Source: Acinetobacter sp. A2 (GTDB lineage Bacteria > Pseudomonadota > Gammaproteobacteria > Pseudomonadales > Moraxellaceae). Taken from it: DNA of 64,000 bases. The notes under the pieces were generated by a model. That model was not told the DNA's origin. It did not search any database and worked only from the letters and a program-made list of their open reading frames with translations. Made by a program: the position numbers and the translations under genes. This document shows positions 8,379-16,076 of the stretch, piece by piece (the first letter of the stretch is position 1; each line of letters begins with the position of its first letter). The stretch is from positions 1 through 64,000 of the forward strand of contig NZ_JAAZQX010000012.1 of assembly GCF_012371325.1 (NCBI RefSeq), read 5' to 3'.

Positions 8379-9806
8379 TCAATCGAATAAGAAATTTCGT
8401 AGATCAGCTTCATTTCTCAATATTTTAGATTCCTCTACTCCATGAGCACGAGCCAATGCAATACTGGACTCTACGATTGAAATATTAGTATTTAAGTCAA
8501 AAGCTTTACTTCTTAAATCAGCAATTTTTTCAAATTCAGTATTAATTTTATTTACGACATTTATATAAACTTCATCTACCGTAGCTAGAAAAAGTTGCAT
8601 AGAAACTTCCATTTGTTGTGCAAGCTTTTTATCTTCACCTAATAAAATTTCACATACAAACTTTCCTGCGATTGAACCAATAACAGCACCTAAAACAGGT
8701 ATAGGGATAAATGTTTGTCCTGCTAGCGCAGCAAGACCAACACCTGCACTATCTGCACAGACAAAAATTGAATTCATCTGAAATTCTTCAAAAGTTAATT
8801 TCCCTTGGTAAAAGTCATTTACCAATGAGCTTACCCCTTTAGATGCAGTAACGAATGCACCAGCTAAGGGGGCAGCTAACCCTGCACAATTAGTCAAACC
8901 ATAAACTGCAGCACCAGTCACACCACCTAAGGCGGATGCTTTAGCTGTATTTAATCCAACTTCCTTCCAATCTTCTTTAGTAAGCTCACCCTTAAATAAA
9001 TTTTTTCCTTCATTTTTATATTTAAGATATAAAGAGGAACTTAAGGAAATAGCACCACCGACAGCTGCAGCAGCTCCCGCTGCTTTTAGCCCTTCTGTTA
9101 AAGTAGCTTGATGTTTATCATGAATAATATCCTTCATTTTTTCATTTTGTTGTTCGAGGTCAGTACTGTGCTTATTTAATGTTTCATGCACTTGACCTTG
9201 TTGAACTTCAGCATAATCAGATACCCCAGGACGAACTACCTCATTAAATGGCTGTCCAGACTTGGTTTGGATTTCTTCAATTTTTGCTTGAACAGAATTG
9301 ATCGTCTTTTGACTTAAACTTTCAATGGATTCACCACGATGAATTTTAGAAATCAATTCATAATGATCTTTTGGAATATGATAATAGGATCCGTCACGAC
9401 CGAAATTTTCATATTTGTCCATATGTTTAAGCACATGATCAAGATTGTTACCCAAACCGTTAATAAATTTTGATTGAACCTGAACTCCATCAATCAAATA
9501 ATCTTCAGGTGCAGTCCGTCCTACTCCTTCAAAGGTGGCTCTAACAGTATCACCTGCAAGAGCATCTCTTGCATTACGAATACCTACTTCAACATGTTCA
9601 GCAATTTCTCCATGTTTAGTAAGGTCGCTACCTAAAATATTTTCAGGTGTACCAATAAATTCTCGGACTTTATCGACGTGCTTCATTGAATTAATAAAGC
9701 ATTGATCCTGCAGATTAAGTTGTGAAATTTCATCTTGCAGTCTAGCAACATTAATGCCATCGATTATGGCACTAGAAATCTGGTCTTGTACTGAAGTTGT
9801 TTGCAT
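8379..9806 (-). CDS. Unrecognised membrane-associated protein with possible PD-(D/E)xK-like N-terminal motifs
   Basis: The product is 475 residues with no family I can name. Residues 1-60 are helical. At 64-113 comes the order KHGEIAEH, EDYLIDG and VQSKF: an acidic residue, then Asp, then Q-S-K, which resembles the E...D...QxK active site of Mrr-like PD-(D/E)xK nucleases. A probable coiled coil occupies about 195-235. The C-terminal half has several glycine/alanine-rich hydrophobic stretches (GLKAAGAAAAVGGAISLSSSL, ASALGGVTGAAVYGL, IPIPVLGAVIGSIAGKFVCEIL) that could insert into membrane, ending in a helical tail. It is the second gene of a two-gene operon, 26 bases after the partner. The nuclease idea is inference from motif spacing alone. 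Confidence 0.6.
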   Translation of the reverse strand: MQTTSVQDQISSAIIDGINVARLQDEISQLNLQDQCFINSMKHVDKVREFIGTPENILGSDLTKHGEIAEHVEVGIRNARDALAGDTVRATFEGVGRTAPEDYLIDGVQVQSKFINGLGNNLDHVLKHMDKYENFGRDGSYYHIPKDHYELISKIHRGESIESLSQKTINSVQAKIEEIQTKSGQPFNEVVRPGVSDYAEVQQGQVHETLNKHSTDLEQQNEKMKDIIHDKHQATLTEGLKAAGAAAAVGGAISLSSSLYLKYKNEGKNLFKGELTKEDWKEVGLNTAKASALGGVTGAAVYGLTNCAGLAAPLAGAFVTASKGVSSLVNDFYQGKLTFEEFQMNSIFVCADSAGVGLAALAGQTFIPIPVLGAVIGSIAGKFVCEILLGEDKKLAQQMEVSMQLFLATVDEVYINVVNKINTEFEKIADLRSKAFDLNTNISIVESSIALARAHGVEESKILRNEADLRNFLFD

Positions 9807-9832
9807 TAATATTGCCTGATTATTAAATAAAA

Positions 9833-10687
9833 TTAGAGTTCAACTTTCTTTTTCATAAGTAGACATAAGCTCTCTACATGATTCTTCAATGAAATCATAA
9901 GTGCTTTTTGGCCATCATCTAATTGATTATAATTAAGTGTAGTAAGTGTTGAATCTAGTGTTCTTAATTGGTATTGCATCCCCATAATATGCTTCTGTGT
10001 TTCTTCCGCAAGTTTTTCCACTTCTAAAGAGGCTGCTTTAAATTGTCTATTTAGAACTTCAATTTCCTTTCTTTTTTCATCAGCTTCTTTAGCGATTTTC
10101 TCATTTCTACTGCGCGCAAAAAGTGCACTTCCGACCAATGCTGTACCGCCAATGGCCCAGCCTACTGGTCCTGCAAGTGCCAATAAAGCATTACCTGCAG
10201 CCATACCACCACCACCTGCAGCAAGGGCTCCTCCACCTAACCAAGCTAATGCTGCATTAGTAGCTGCTGCACCACCTAAAGCAGAAATGGCAGTACCTGT
10301 AGATGCTGTACCAAAAGTAGTTGCAATTGCCATAGCTGCAGTTGGGGCGAAAGCTGCAACACCAGCCCCAGCAGCTACTCCAGCTCCGGCAGTACTGCCT
10401 GCTTGTATATCAATTTGACGTGCATTTTCCTTAATTTGATCGAGAATATCATTAAATACTTTAAATTCAGCTTTATATTCACTAAACGTTTTATCGAATT
10501 CTTTGGGTTTGTTGGCGATACCACTAAAAAGGGCTTCGATTCTAGTAATAATGTTATGAGCATCATTTTTACGAAGATTCATTAATTTTTCAGATTTTTT
10601 ACCAACTTCTATACCTAGTTTTTCGTAGGTATTTTTAGCATTTTCAAATTTTTCGATTGCATTCTTTTTTAAATCCCCATTTAACAT
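9833..10687 (-). CDS. Unrecognised glycine-zipper membrane protein flanked by coiled coils
   Basis: The product is 284 residues. Residues 1-95 are charged and helical, probably coiled coil. Residues about 97-190 are extremely Gly/Ala rich (for example AGAGVAAGAGVAAF, then ALAWLGGGALAAGGGG, then GPVGWAIGGTALVGSALF), like two or three glycine-zipper membrane helices. Residues 195-284 are again coiled coil (EKIAKEADEKRKEIEVLNRQ). This helix-hairpin-helix shape recalls alpha-pore-forming or membrane-remodelling proteins, but no family is assigned. A good ribosome site, GAGGG, sits just before the ATG. It is the first gene of the operon with the 475-residue partner and lies immediately beside an hsd operon, which makes a defence role plausible but unproven. 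Confidence 0.65.
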   Translation of the reverse strand: MLNGDLKKNAIEKFENAKNTYEKLGIEVGKKSEKLMNLRKNDAHNIITRIEALFSGIANKPKEFDKTFSEYKAEFKVFNDILDQIKENARQIDIQAGSTAGAGVAAGAGVAAFAPTAAMAIATTFGTASTGTAISALGGAAATNAALAWLGGGALAAGGGGMAAGNALLALAGPVGWAIGGTALVGSALFARSRNEKIAKEADEKRKEIEVLNRQFKAASLEVEKLAEETQKHIMGMQYQLRTLDSTLTTLNYNQLDDGQKALMISLKNHVESLCLLMKKKVEL

Positions 10688-10801
10688 TTTGCACCCTCTA
10701 GCATTTATATTGTGATTTAATGTTTTTAAGTCACTAATATATATAAATTAAGTATCCTTGAATATACTGTTATAAAGACATAATAAATCTTAATAATAAG
10801 T

Positions 10802-11391
10802 TGTGAACCGTATCAGGTTTTTCGGAGACCAACTTTCTTGAGATACAAGAAGCATTGCTTCGCAAGACGTAGCGAAGCGTAGTGTCCCGATGACAAAACC
10901 AAAATATACCCCTGAAATCAGAGAAAGAGCGGTTCAATTATTGATTGACTACCAAGACGGTATCTCAGGTCAGTGACTTTACGTATATTCAAACCAATTC
11001 AGGTTGGGTCTACACCGCCTTTATTATTGATGTGTTCTCACGAGCAATTGTTGGATGGAAAGTATCAACACGTATGAATACAGACATGGTGCTCGATGCA
11101 CTTGAGCAAGCATTGTATGATCGAGGCTTGCCAAAGAACGTGATTCATCATTCCGACAGAGGTGTGCAATATCTTTCCATTCATTATACCAATCGTTTAG
11201 AAGCAGCAAATTTACGAGCATCAGTCGGTACAACTGGTGATTCATATGATAATGCTCTGGCTGAAACGGTGAATGGCTTATACAAAACAGAGGTGATTGA
11301 ATATTTAAAAGCAGATTGGCAAGGTTTAACGGATGTACAACTTGCGTCATTAAACTGGGTAGACTGTGAACCGTACCGAGTTTGTCGGAGA
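10802..11391 (+). mobile_element. Degenerate IS3-family element bounded by direct copies of one terminus
   Basis: A left terminus TGTGAACCGTATCAGG... (10802-10828) is followed by the first 28 codons of an OrfA (MTKPKYTPEIRERAVQL from 10890). That frame jumps directly into the catalytic core of OrfB, which then runs into TGTGAACCGTACCGAG... (11365-11391). The two 27-base ends match at 23 positions but have the SAME orientation. An intact IS has inverted ends, so the right copy must belong to another element or reflect a rearrangement. At least two internal deletions have occurred. Confidence 0.75.
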
Positions 11392-11403
11392 ATTTTTATT
11401 TAA
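10945..11403 (+). pseudogene. IS3-family transposase OrfB core, truncated at both ends
   Basis: The coding remnant carries the retroviral-type DDE core: DFTYIQTNSGW (first Asp), VIHHSDRGVQY (second Asp) and NALAETVNGLYKTE (Glu). All three catalytic residues remain, but the N-terminal HTH/HHEK region is missing. The C-terminus stops at LNWVD, where intact IS3 OrfB proteins continue into a conserved WFN-type tail. The frame then reads into an IS end. Its 5' end is joined to a 28-codon OrfA remnant (10890-10976) that stops in another frame. Autonomous transposition is not expected. Confidence 0.8.
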
Positions 11404-11603
11404 GTATTTTATTCATAGAAACAATGCTAAAACTTTTGACCCCATTTGGTTTAAAATTAACTGTTGTGAAGAAATGATCACTTTCTATCAGGATATTTTC
11501 GATCTCAATGAACTGTTTAACTTCTCGAATTTGATTGTCTTTATTCACAATATTCCTATTGAGTGAGTCGAATCTGTGCTCAGGTTGAGCAGTTCGGCTA
11601 CTG

Positions 11604-11633
11604 TTCTGAAATGACAGCTTTGTCCGTTATAAT
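11604..11633 (+). promoter_or_regulatory. Probable promoter of the SWIM/SNF2 helicase gene
   Basis: A consensus -10 hexamer TATAAT lies at 11628-11633 with a weak -35 (TTCTGA, 11604-11609) 18 bases upstream. It is 30 bases before the ATG at 11663. The stretch 11404-11600 shows no recognisable gene. Confidence 0.5.
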
Positions 11634-11662
11634 TGTATAAACATTTTTAGTGTCTGGTAATT

Positions 11663-14600
11663 ATGTCCTCATTGATCAATTTTCTATCTCGCTTTAGTAC
11701 TGCAACTCTTCAGCGCAGCCAGAGCTATGCTAAACACATTGATAGGAAAACGATTGAGTTCTTTGAGGAAAATGACGATGTCACGATGTATGCCCAAATT
11801 GAAGGGACAGATTATTACGATACTGCAATTACCTATAATCTTAAAAAGGACCGTTTAATTGATGACGACTGCACTTGTCCGGTTGGATATAACTGTAAAC
11901 ATGCTGCTGCTTTAGCCAAATTATTTTATCAAGAATATCGAGAAGGATATCTGAAGAGCTATGTTGACTCTCAGTCATCATCTCACACTCAAAAAGATCG
12001 GGTTGCAATTAATCAAGCACAACGCTGGTTAAGTGAGTTTAAGCAGTATTTACAACATACCCAGTTAGAGCAGCAAAAGACAACGAGTAATTATTTACTT
12101 TATTATTTAGATCAGCCTTTAGGTCTATTCGGGTTAAAACTTGAGGTTCGCAAAGGTAGACGTAATAAAAGTGGGACGATCACAGGTGTCAGTTCTTATA
12201 CTGAATATGGCAATATTCTAAAAAAACGTCTGTCTTTGCCTGATGGGAAGCGACAATTATTTAATCAAATTTATTATTATGCCAAGCTCAATCAGAATGA
12301 GTTTTCTTATGGAAATAGTCTTGATATATCAGGCATTGTCTTAGAGCATTTTAAATCTTTCATTCAGAGTGGTGATGTCTATTGGAAACAAAAAAGTGAT
12401 GCTCCACTTACATGGTCAGAACAAAGCTATCAGCTTGAATTTTCTTGGCAAAAGAGCATTGAAAAACAGACTGAGCACTTAGATTTTGAGTTGGTCAATG
12501 GAAATGTTCGACTCAATTTAAAATCGAATCCACATCTTCAAATTCTTGTAAGTCAGCCACTTTGTTATATCGATATTCACAAGAATACGGTAGGGCAACT
12601 CTATAGTGAATATACATCGGATTTACTGTACTACCTTTGGCGGATGCCAGAGATGCCTGCGACGGTTTTGACTGAGTTTGAGCAGCTTACCCATCAATCT
12701 ACAACGATACATAACTTGCCGAAACCTGGGTTTCTTCAAGAGATTGAAGTCTTACAGGGTAATCCCCAGCCAATTTTACGCTTCGGTGTTTTAGATAAAT
12801 TTGATTGGAAATGGGAGGAGTCTGTTTGTGCTGAAATTGAATTCTCCTATGCAGGCGGGCGAATTAAAGCAGGTACATCAGGTGACAGTTTCATTGGTGA
12901 GCAGCATGACAAAATGGTGCGACAGCTTCGGGACTTAGTTCAGGAACAACAGTCAATCCAGCGTTTACAGCTATTGGTCGAATCACTGAAGTGGGTGAAA
13001 GATCTTAGTTATGACCAGCAATTAAAACTGGATAAACAACGTCTCGATTCTATGGTTTTTGCTTTCTATGGAGACTGGATCAAACAGCTGATGCCCATCA
13101 ATCAAATTGAGTTGATGGGCTGGCAGATAGAGCATCTGGAAAACAGCCCCTTTAACCTGCAATATGTTGAAAATTTAAATATTTCTATCACTGAATCTGA
13201 AGGCCAGCAGGACTGGTTCAATATCGGGGCGACGGTTCAAGACAGTGCAGGCAATTCTTATAATTTACTTGATGCGCTCGTAGCTTTGGTGCGAGTAAAT
13301 CCTGATTTACTTGATCCGCGGACTTTTATTCATCTGCATGACAGTCAAATTTTCACCGTGAAAACTGCAGTTGATCAACCTGATTTGGCGCTATCCGCTA
13401 GGGATATTAAGCCGGTATTATTGCATCTGCAGAGCATTTTACAGCAAGAAGAGCGCAGTATTGATCGCTATGATGCGAGTCAATTATTAGAATTGCAGCA
13501 TAATCTTGGGATGACATGGCAGGTCAGTGATCGCCTGCAGAAATTTGTACATAAATTCAAACAAGGCTATCAGCAACAACTGCCAACACCACAAGGTTTT
13601 CAGGGGGAGTTGCGTCTATACCAGCAGCAGGGCTTAGGCTGGTTACAGTTTTTAAGGGAAACCCAGCATGGCGGGATTCTGGCAGATGATATGGGCTTGG
13701 GGAAAACAGCACAAACTTTAGCCCATTTACTCATGGAAAAGCAGGCTGGATATTTGCAGGATAGTCCCGCCTTAATTGTTGCACCCACATCGCTGATGCA
13801 TAACTGGTTCAAAGAAGCGGAGAAATTTACCCCAGAGCTCAAGGTATTGCTGCTACAGGGGCCCGATCGCCATCAGTATTTTGAGCAGATTCCGCACTAT
13901 GATATTGTGTTAACCACCTATCCGCTTCTGGCGAGAGATGAAGAGCAACTAAAGCAATATGAATATCATCAACTCATTTTGGATGAGGCGCAGAATATCA
14001 AAAATCCGCGCGCCAAAGCTGCACAGGTAGTACGGCAATTAACAGCGCGACATCGTCTATGTCTAACCGGTACACCTATGGAAAATCATTTGGGTGAGCT
14101 GTGGGCACTATTTTATTTCCTGATGCCAGGATTTTTATATTCACAAGAAATTTTTAATAAAAAGTACCGTCATCCGATTGAAAAGCGCGGTGATGAGCAG
14201 TTAAGACAAAAGTTGGTCAACCGGATTAAGCCCTTCATTTTACGTCGCTTGAAAACTGACGTAGCCAAAGAGTTGCCAGAAAAAACCACGATTGAAGTCA
14301 ATATTGATATGAATGACCAGCAATCCAAGTTATATGAGGCTGTTCGTGCCACGATGCAGGCAAGCATTCAGAAAATTGTGGCAGAAAAAGGCTTTAAACG
14401 TAGTCAAATTCAAATTTTAGATGCCTTACTGAAGCTACGTCAGGTGTGCTGCCATCCTAGCTTACTAAAGCTGGATTCAGTGAAAATTGGGCAGGCGCAT
14501 TCTGCCAAACTTGAACAGTTGATGGATATGGTCGTTCCAATGGTGGAAGAGGGGCGAAAAATTCTTATCTTCTCTCAGTTTACCTCAATGTTGGAACTGA

Positions 14601-15010
14601 TTGAACAACAGTTCCATCACGCAGAAATTGGCTATGTGAAGCTGACTGGAAAGACCAAAAAGCGAGATGAAGTCATTACAGCGTTTCAGTCTGGACAAGT
14701 GCCGGTATTTTTAATCAGTCTGAAAGCAGGAGGGGTCGGTTTGAATCTAACTGCCGCAGATACGGTCATTCACTATGATCCATGGTGGAACCCTGCTGCT
14801 GAAGATCAAGCTTCAGATCGTGCATGGCGGATTGGACAGGACAAGCCAGTATTTGTGTATAAGCTGATTACCAATAAAAGCATAGAAGAAAAAATTCTTG
14901 CCTTACAGCAAAACAAAGCAGAACTGGCACACTCTATTCTAAGTACCGATCATGAGGGCGAAGCGAAACTGACGGAAAATGACGTGATGAACTTGTTTGA
15001 GAAATTTTAG
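11663..15010 (+). CDS. SWIM zinc-finger SNF2-family helicase (HepA/RapA-like)
   Basis: This 1115-residue protein belongs to the Swi2/Snf2 group of double-stranded DNA translocases. A SWIM zinc finger is near the N-terminus: CTCPVGYNCKH, residues about 70-79, of C-x-C...C-x-H type. After a long middle region comes the SNF2 ATPase: GILADDMGLGKTAQT at about 672 (Walker A), LDEAQNIKN at about 772 (DEAQ box) and LCLTGTPMENH. The helicase C domain contains ILIFSQFTSML, GGVGLNLTAADTVIHYDPWWNP and DRAWRIGQ. All motifs look intact. Bacterial SWIM-SNF2 proteins are often genome-maintenance or RNA-polymerase recycling factors, but the precise role is not known here. It is monocistronic and convergent with the hipA remnant 17 bases away. 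Confidence 0.92.
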   Translation: MSSLINFLSRFSTATLQRSQSYAKHIDRKTIEFFEENDDVTMYAQIEGTDYYDTAITYNLKKDRLIDDDCTCPVGYNCKHAAALAKLFYQEYREGYLKSYVDSQSSSHTQKDRVAINQAQRWLSEFKQYLQHTQLEQQKTTSNYLLYYLDQPLGLFGLKLEVRKGRRNKSGTITGVSSYTEYGNILKKRLSLPDGKRQLFNQIYYYAKLNQNEFSYGNSLDISGIVLEHFKSFIQSGDVYWKQKSDAPLTWSEQSYQLEFSWQKSIEKQTEHLDFELVNGNVRLNLKSNPHLQILVSQPLCYIDIHKNTVGQLYSEYTSDLLYYLWRMPEMPATVLTEFEQLTHQSTTIHNLPKPGFLQEIEVLQGNPQPILRFGVLDKFDWKWEESVCAEIEFSYAGGRIKAGTSGDSFIGEQHDKMVRQLRDLVQEQQSIQRLQLLVESLKWVKDLSYDQQLKLDKQRLDSMVFAFYGDWIKQLMPINQIELMGWQIEHLENSPFNLQYVENLNISITESEGQQDWFNIGATVQDSAGNSYNLLDALVALVRVNPDLLDPRTFIHLHDSQIFTVKTAVDQPDLALSARDIKPVLLHLQSILQQEERSIDRYDASQLLELQHNLGMTWQVSDRLQKFVHKFKQGYQQQLPTPQGFQGELRLYQQQGLGWLQFLRETQHGGILADDMGLGKTAQTLAHLLMEKQAGYLQDSPALIVAPTSLMHNWFKEAEKFTPELKVLLLQGPDRHQYFEQIPHYDIVLTTYPLLARDEEQLKQYEYHQLILDEAQNIKNPRAKAAQVVRQLTARHRLCLTGTPMENHLGELWALFYFLMPGFLYSQEIFNKKYRHPIEKRGDEQLRQKLVNRIKPFILRRLKTDVAKELPEKTTIEVNIDMNDQQSKLYEAVRATMQASIQKIVAEKGFKRSQIQILDALLKLRQVCCHPSLLKLDSVKIGQAHSAKLEQLMDMVVPMVEEGRKILIFSQFTSMLELIEQQFHHAEIGYVKLTGKTKKRDEVITAFQSGQVPVFLISLKAGGVGLNLTAADTVIHYDPWWNPAAEDQASDRAWRIGQDKPVFVYKLITNKSIEEKILALQQNKAELAHSILSTDHEGEAKLTENDVMNLFEKF

Positions 15011-15027
15011 TTTGGTTTCAGATTACC

Positions 15028-15624
15028 CTAATCATCTGTAAGTATCTGAAAGTCTGGATGCAATTTTTTCCAATGTTCTCTTAATTTTTCTTTATGAGCA
15101 GGAATCATAGGTAAGTCTAGTAATAGCACTGGCCATACTGACCGTGCTTTGTCCATGATCGCGTGAAGTTGTTTTTCAATAACACGCCATGGAACACCGA
15201 CTTTTTCAGCCCATTCTTCAAAGTGTTTCATCTCAGCTAAATACCAATCTTTATTTTTGGCAAGATTTAATGCGAAATGATGCTCATTTTCAATATATAC
15301 ACTAGTCATTAATATATCGTATGCGGGAGATAATCTGGGTGCACTTTTATCATGATAAATCATACTGCAGTTTTTTAAGTGCGCATCTCCATTGGCGAGT
15401 AAAATATTGACGAGTAAACGGCTGGCAAATTGCTGAATATCAATAATTTTGTTATCTGAAAATTGATAAATGATCTTTCCTATCTGCTCATAATTTGTGG
15501 TGCTGTATTTCTGATGTGGATATGCGCCGAAGATCTGAGCAAAATCTTCGATGTGAATAAGCTCTCGTTGATCGAAAGAGCCTGTGCGTACATATTGTTC
15601 ATTTAGGAAAGACGAGAACTTCAT
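15028..15624 (-). pseudogene. hipA: HipA-type kinase, N-terminally truncated
   Basis: Only the C-terminal 198 residues of a HipA-like serine/threonine kinase remain; full-length HipA proteins are about 400-440 residues. The kinase core segments are present: LLVNILLANGDAHLKNCSMI (catalytic-loop equivalent, N-GD-x-H-x-KN), LSPAYD (the DFG-equivalent Asp) and IHIEDFAQIFG upstream. The ATP-binding N-lobe and the N-terminal HipA domain are absent. A stop codon (TAG) sits in frame directly before the ATG, at the junction with IS30 sequence. No HipB antitoxin gene is visible beside it. Function as a persistence toxin is very unlikely. Confidence 0.8.
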
Positions 15625-15629
15625 CTAAA

Positions 15630-15965
15630 ATGATTACTTGTGCATTAGATCGTTTATGGATGAGCCATGCTTATAGTGTGACATTTGATAATGGCAAGGA
15701 ATTTGCCGAACACAAAAGAATTACTGATGTCGGGATAGAGACCTATTTTGCTGATCCTTACAAGTCTATTCAACGAGCAAGGAATGAAAATACAAATGGT
15801 TTAATCCGGCAATATCTGCCAAAATCATCATCGTTTGATGACGTGTCAAACGAACAAATAGAGCAGATAGAATTTGCACTCAACCATTGTCCTAGAAAAA
15901 CACTAGGTTGGCATACACCGAGTGAAGTTATGGGTGGTTTTTATACTGTTGCACTTGCCGCTTGA
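15630..15965 (+). pseudogene. IS30-family transposase, C-terminal fragment
   Basis: About 111 residues match the end of an IS30-type DDE transposase: VTFDNGKEFAEH (second catalytic Asp), DPYKSIQRARNENTNGLIRQ (the conserved region with the catalytic Glu) and a C-terminus with HCPRKTLGWHTPSEV. The N-terminal HTH and first Asp are absent. The open frame continues a few codons upstream (…KTRTSSKM) into the hipA junction, so the breakpoint lies around 15600-15625. The stop is followed by AT-rich sequence that probably held the IS end. Confidence 0.8.
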
Positions 15966-16076
15966 ATCCGCCTTATATTTTAAGTGATTTGTAATCTAAT
16001 TTGTTGCTTAAAAGATTGAATCTTGGGGGGCGTTGCATTGGCAGCGCAAAGAGAACTTATATCTTACAGAGCGAAT

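Noticed and set aside
10152..10418. 88-codon Ala/Pro-rich frame on the + strand
   Set aside because: It is the antisense shadow of the Gly/Ala-rich membrane segment of the - strand gene; low-complexity GCx/CCx codons keep it open by chance.
11366..11566. 66-codon frame starting inside the IS terminus
   Set aside because: It has no ribosome site, starts within the IS end, and has no recognisable protein features; probably chance in AT-rich DNA.
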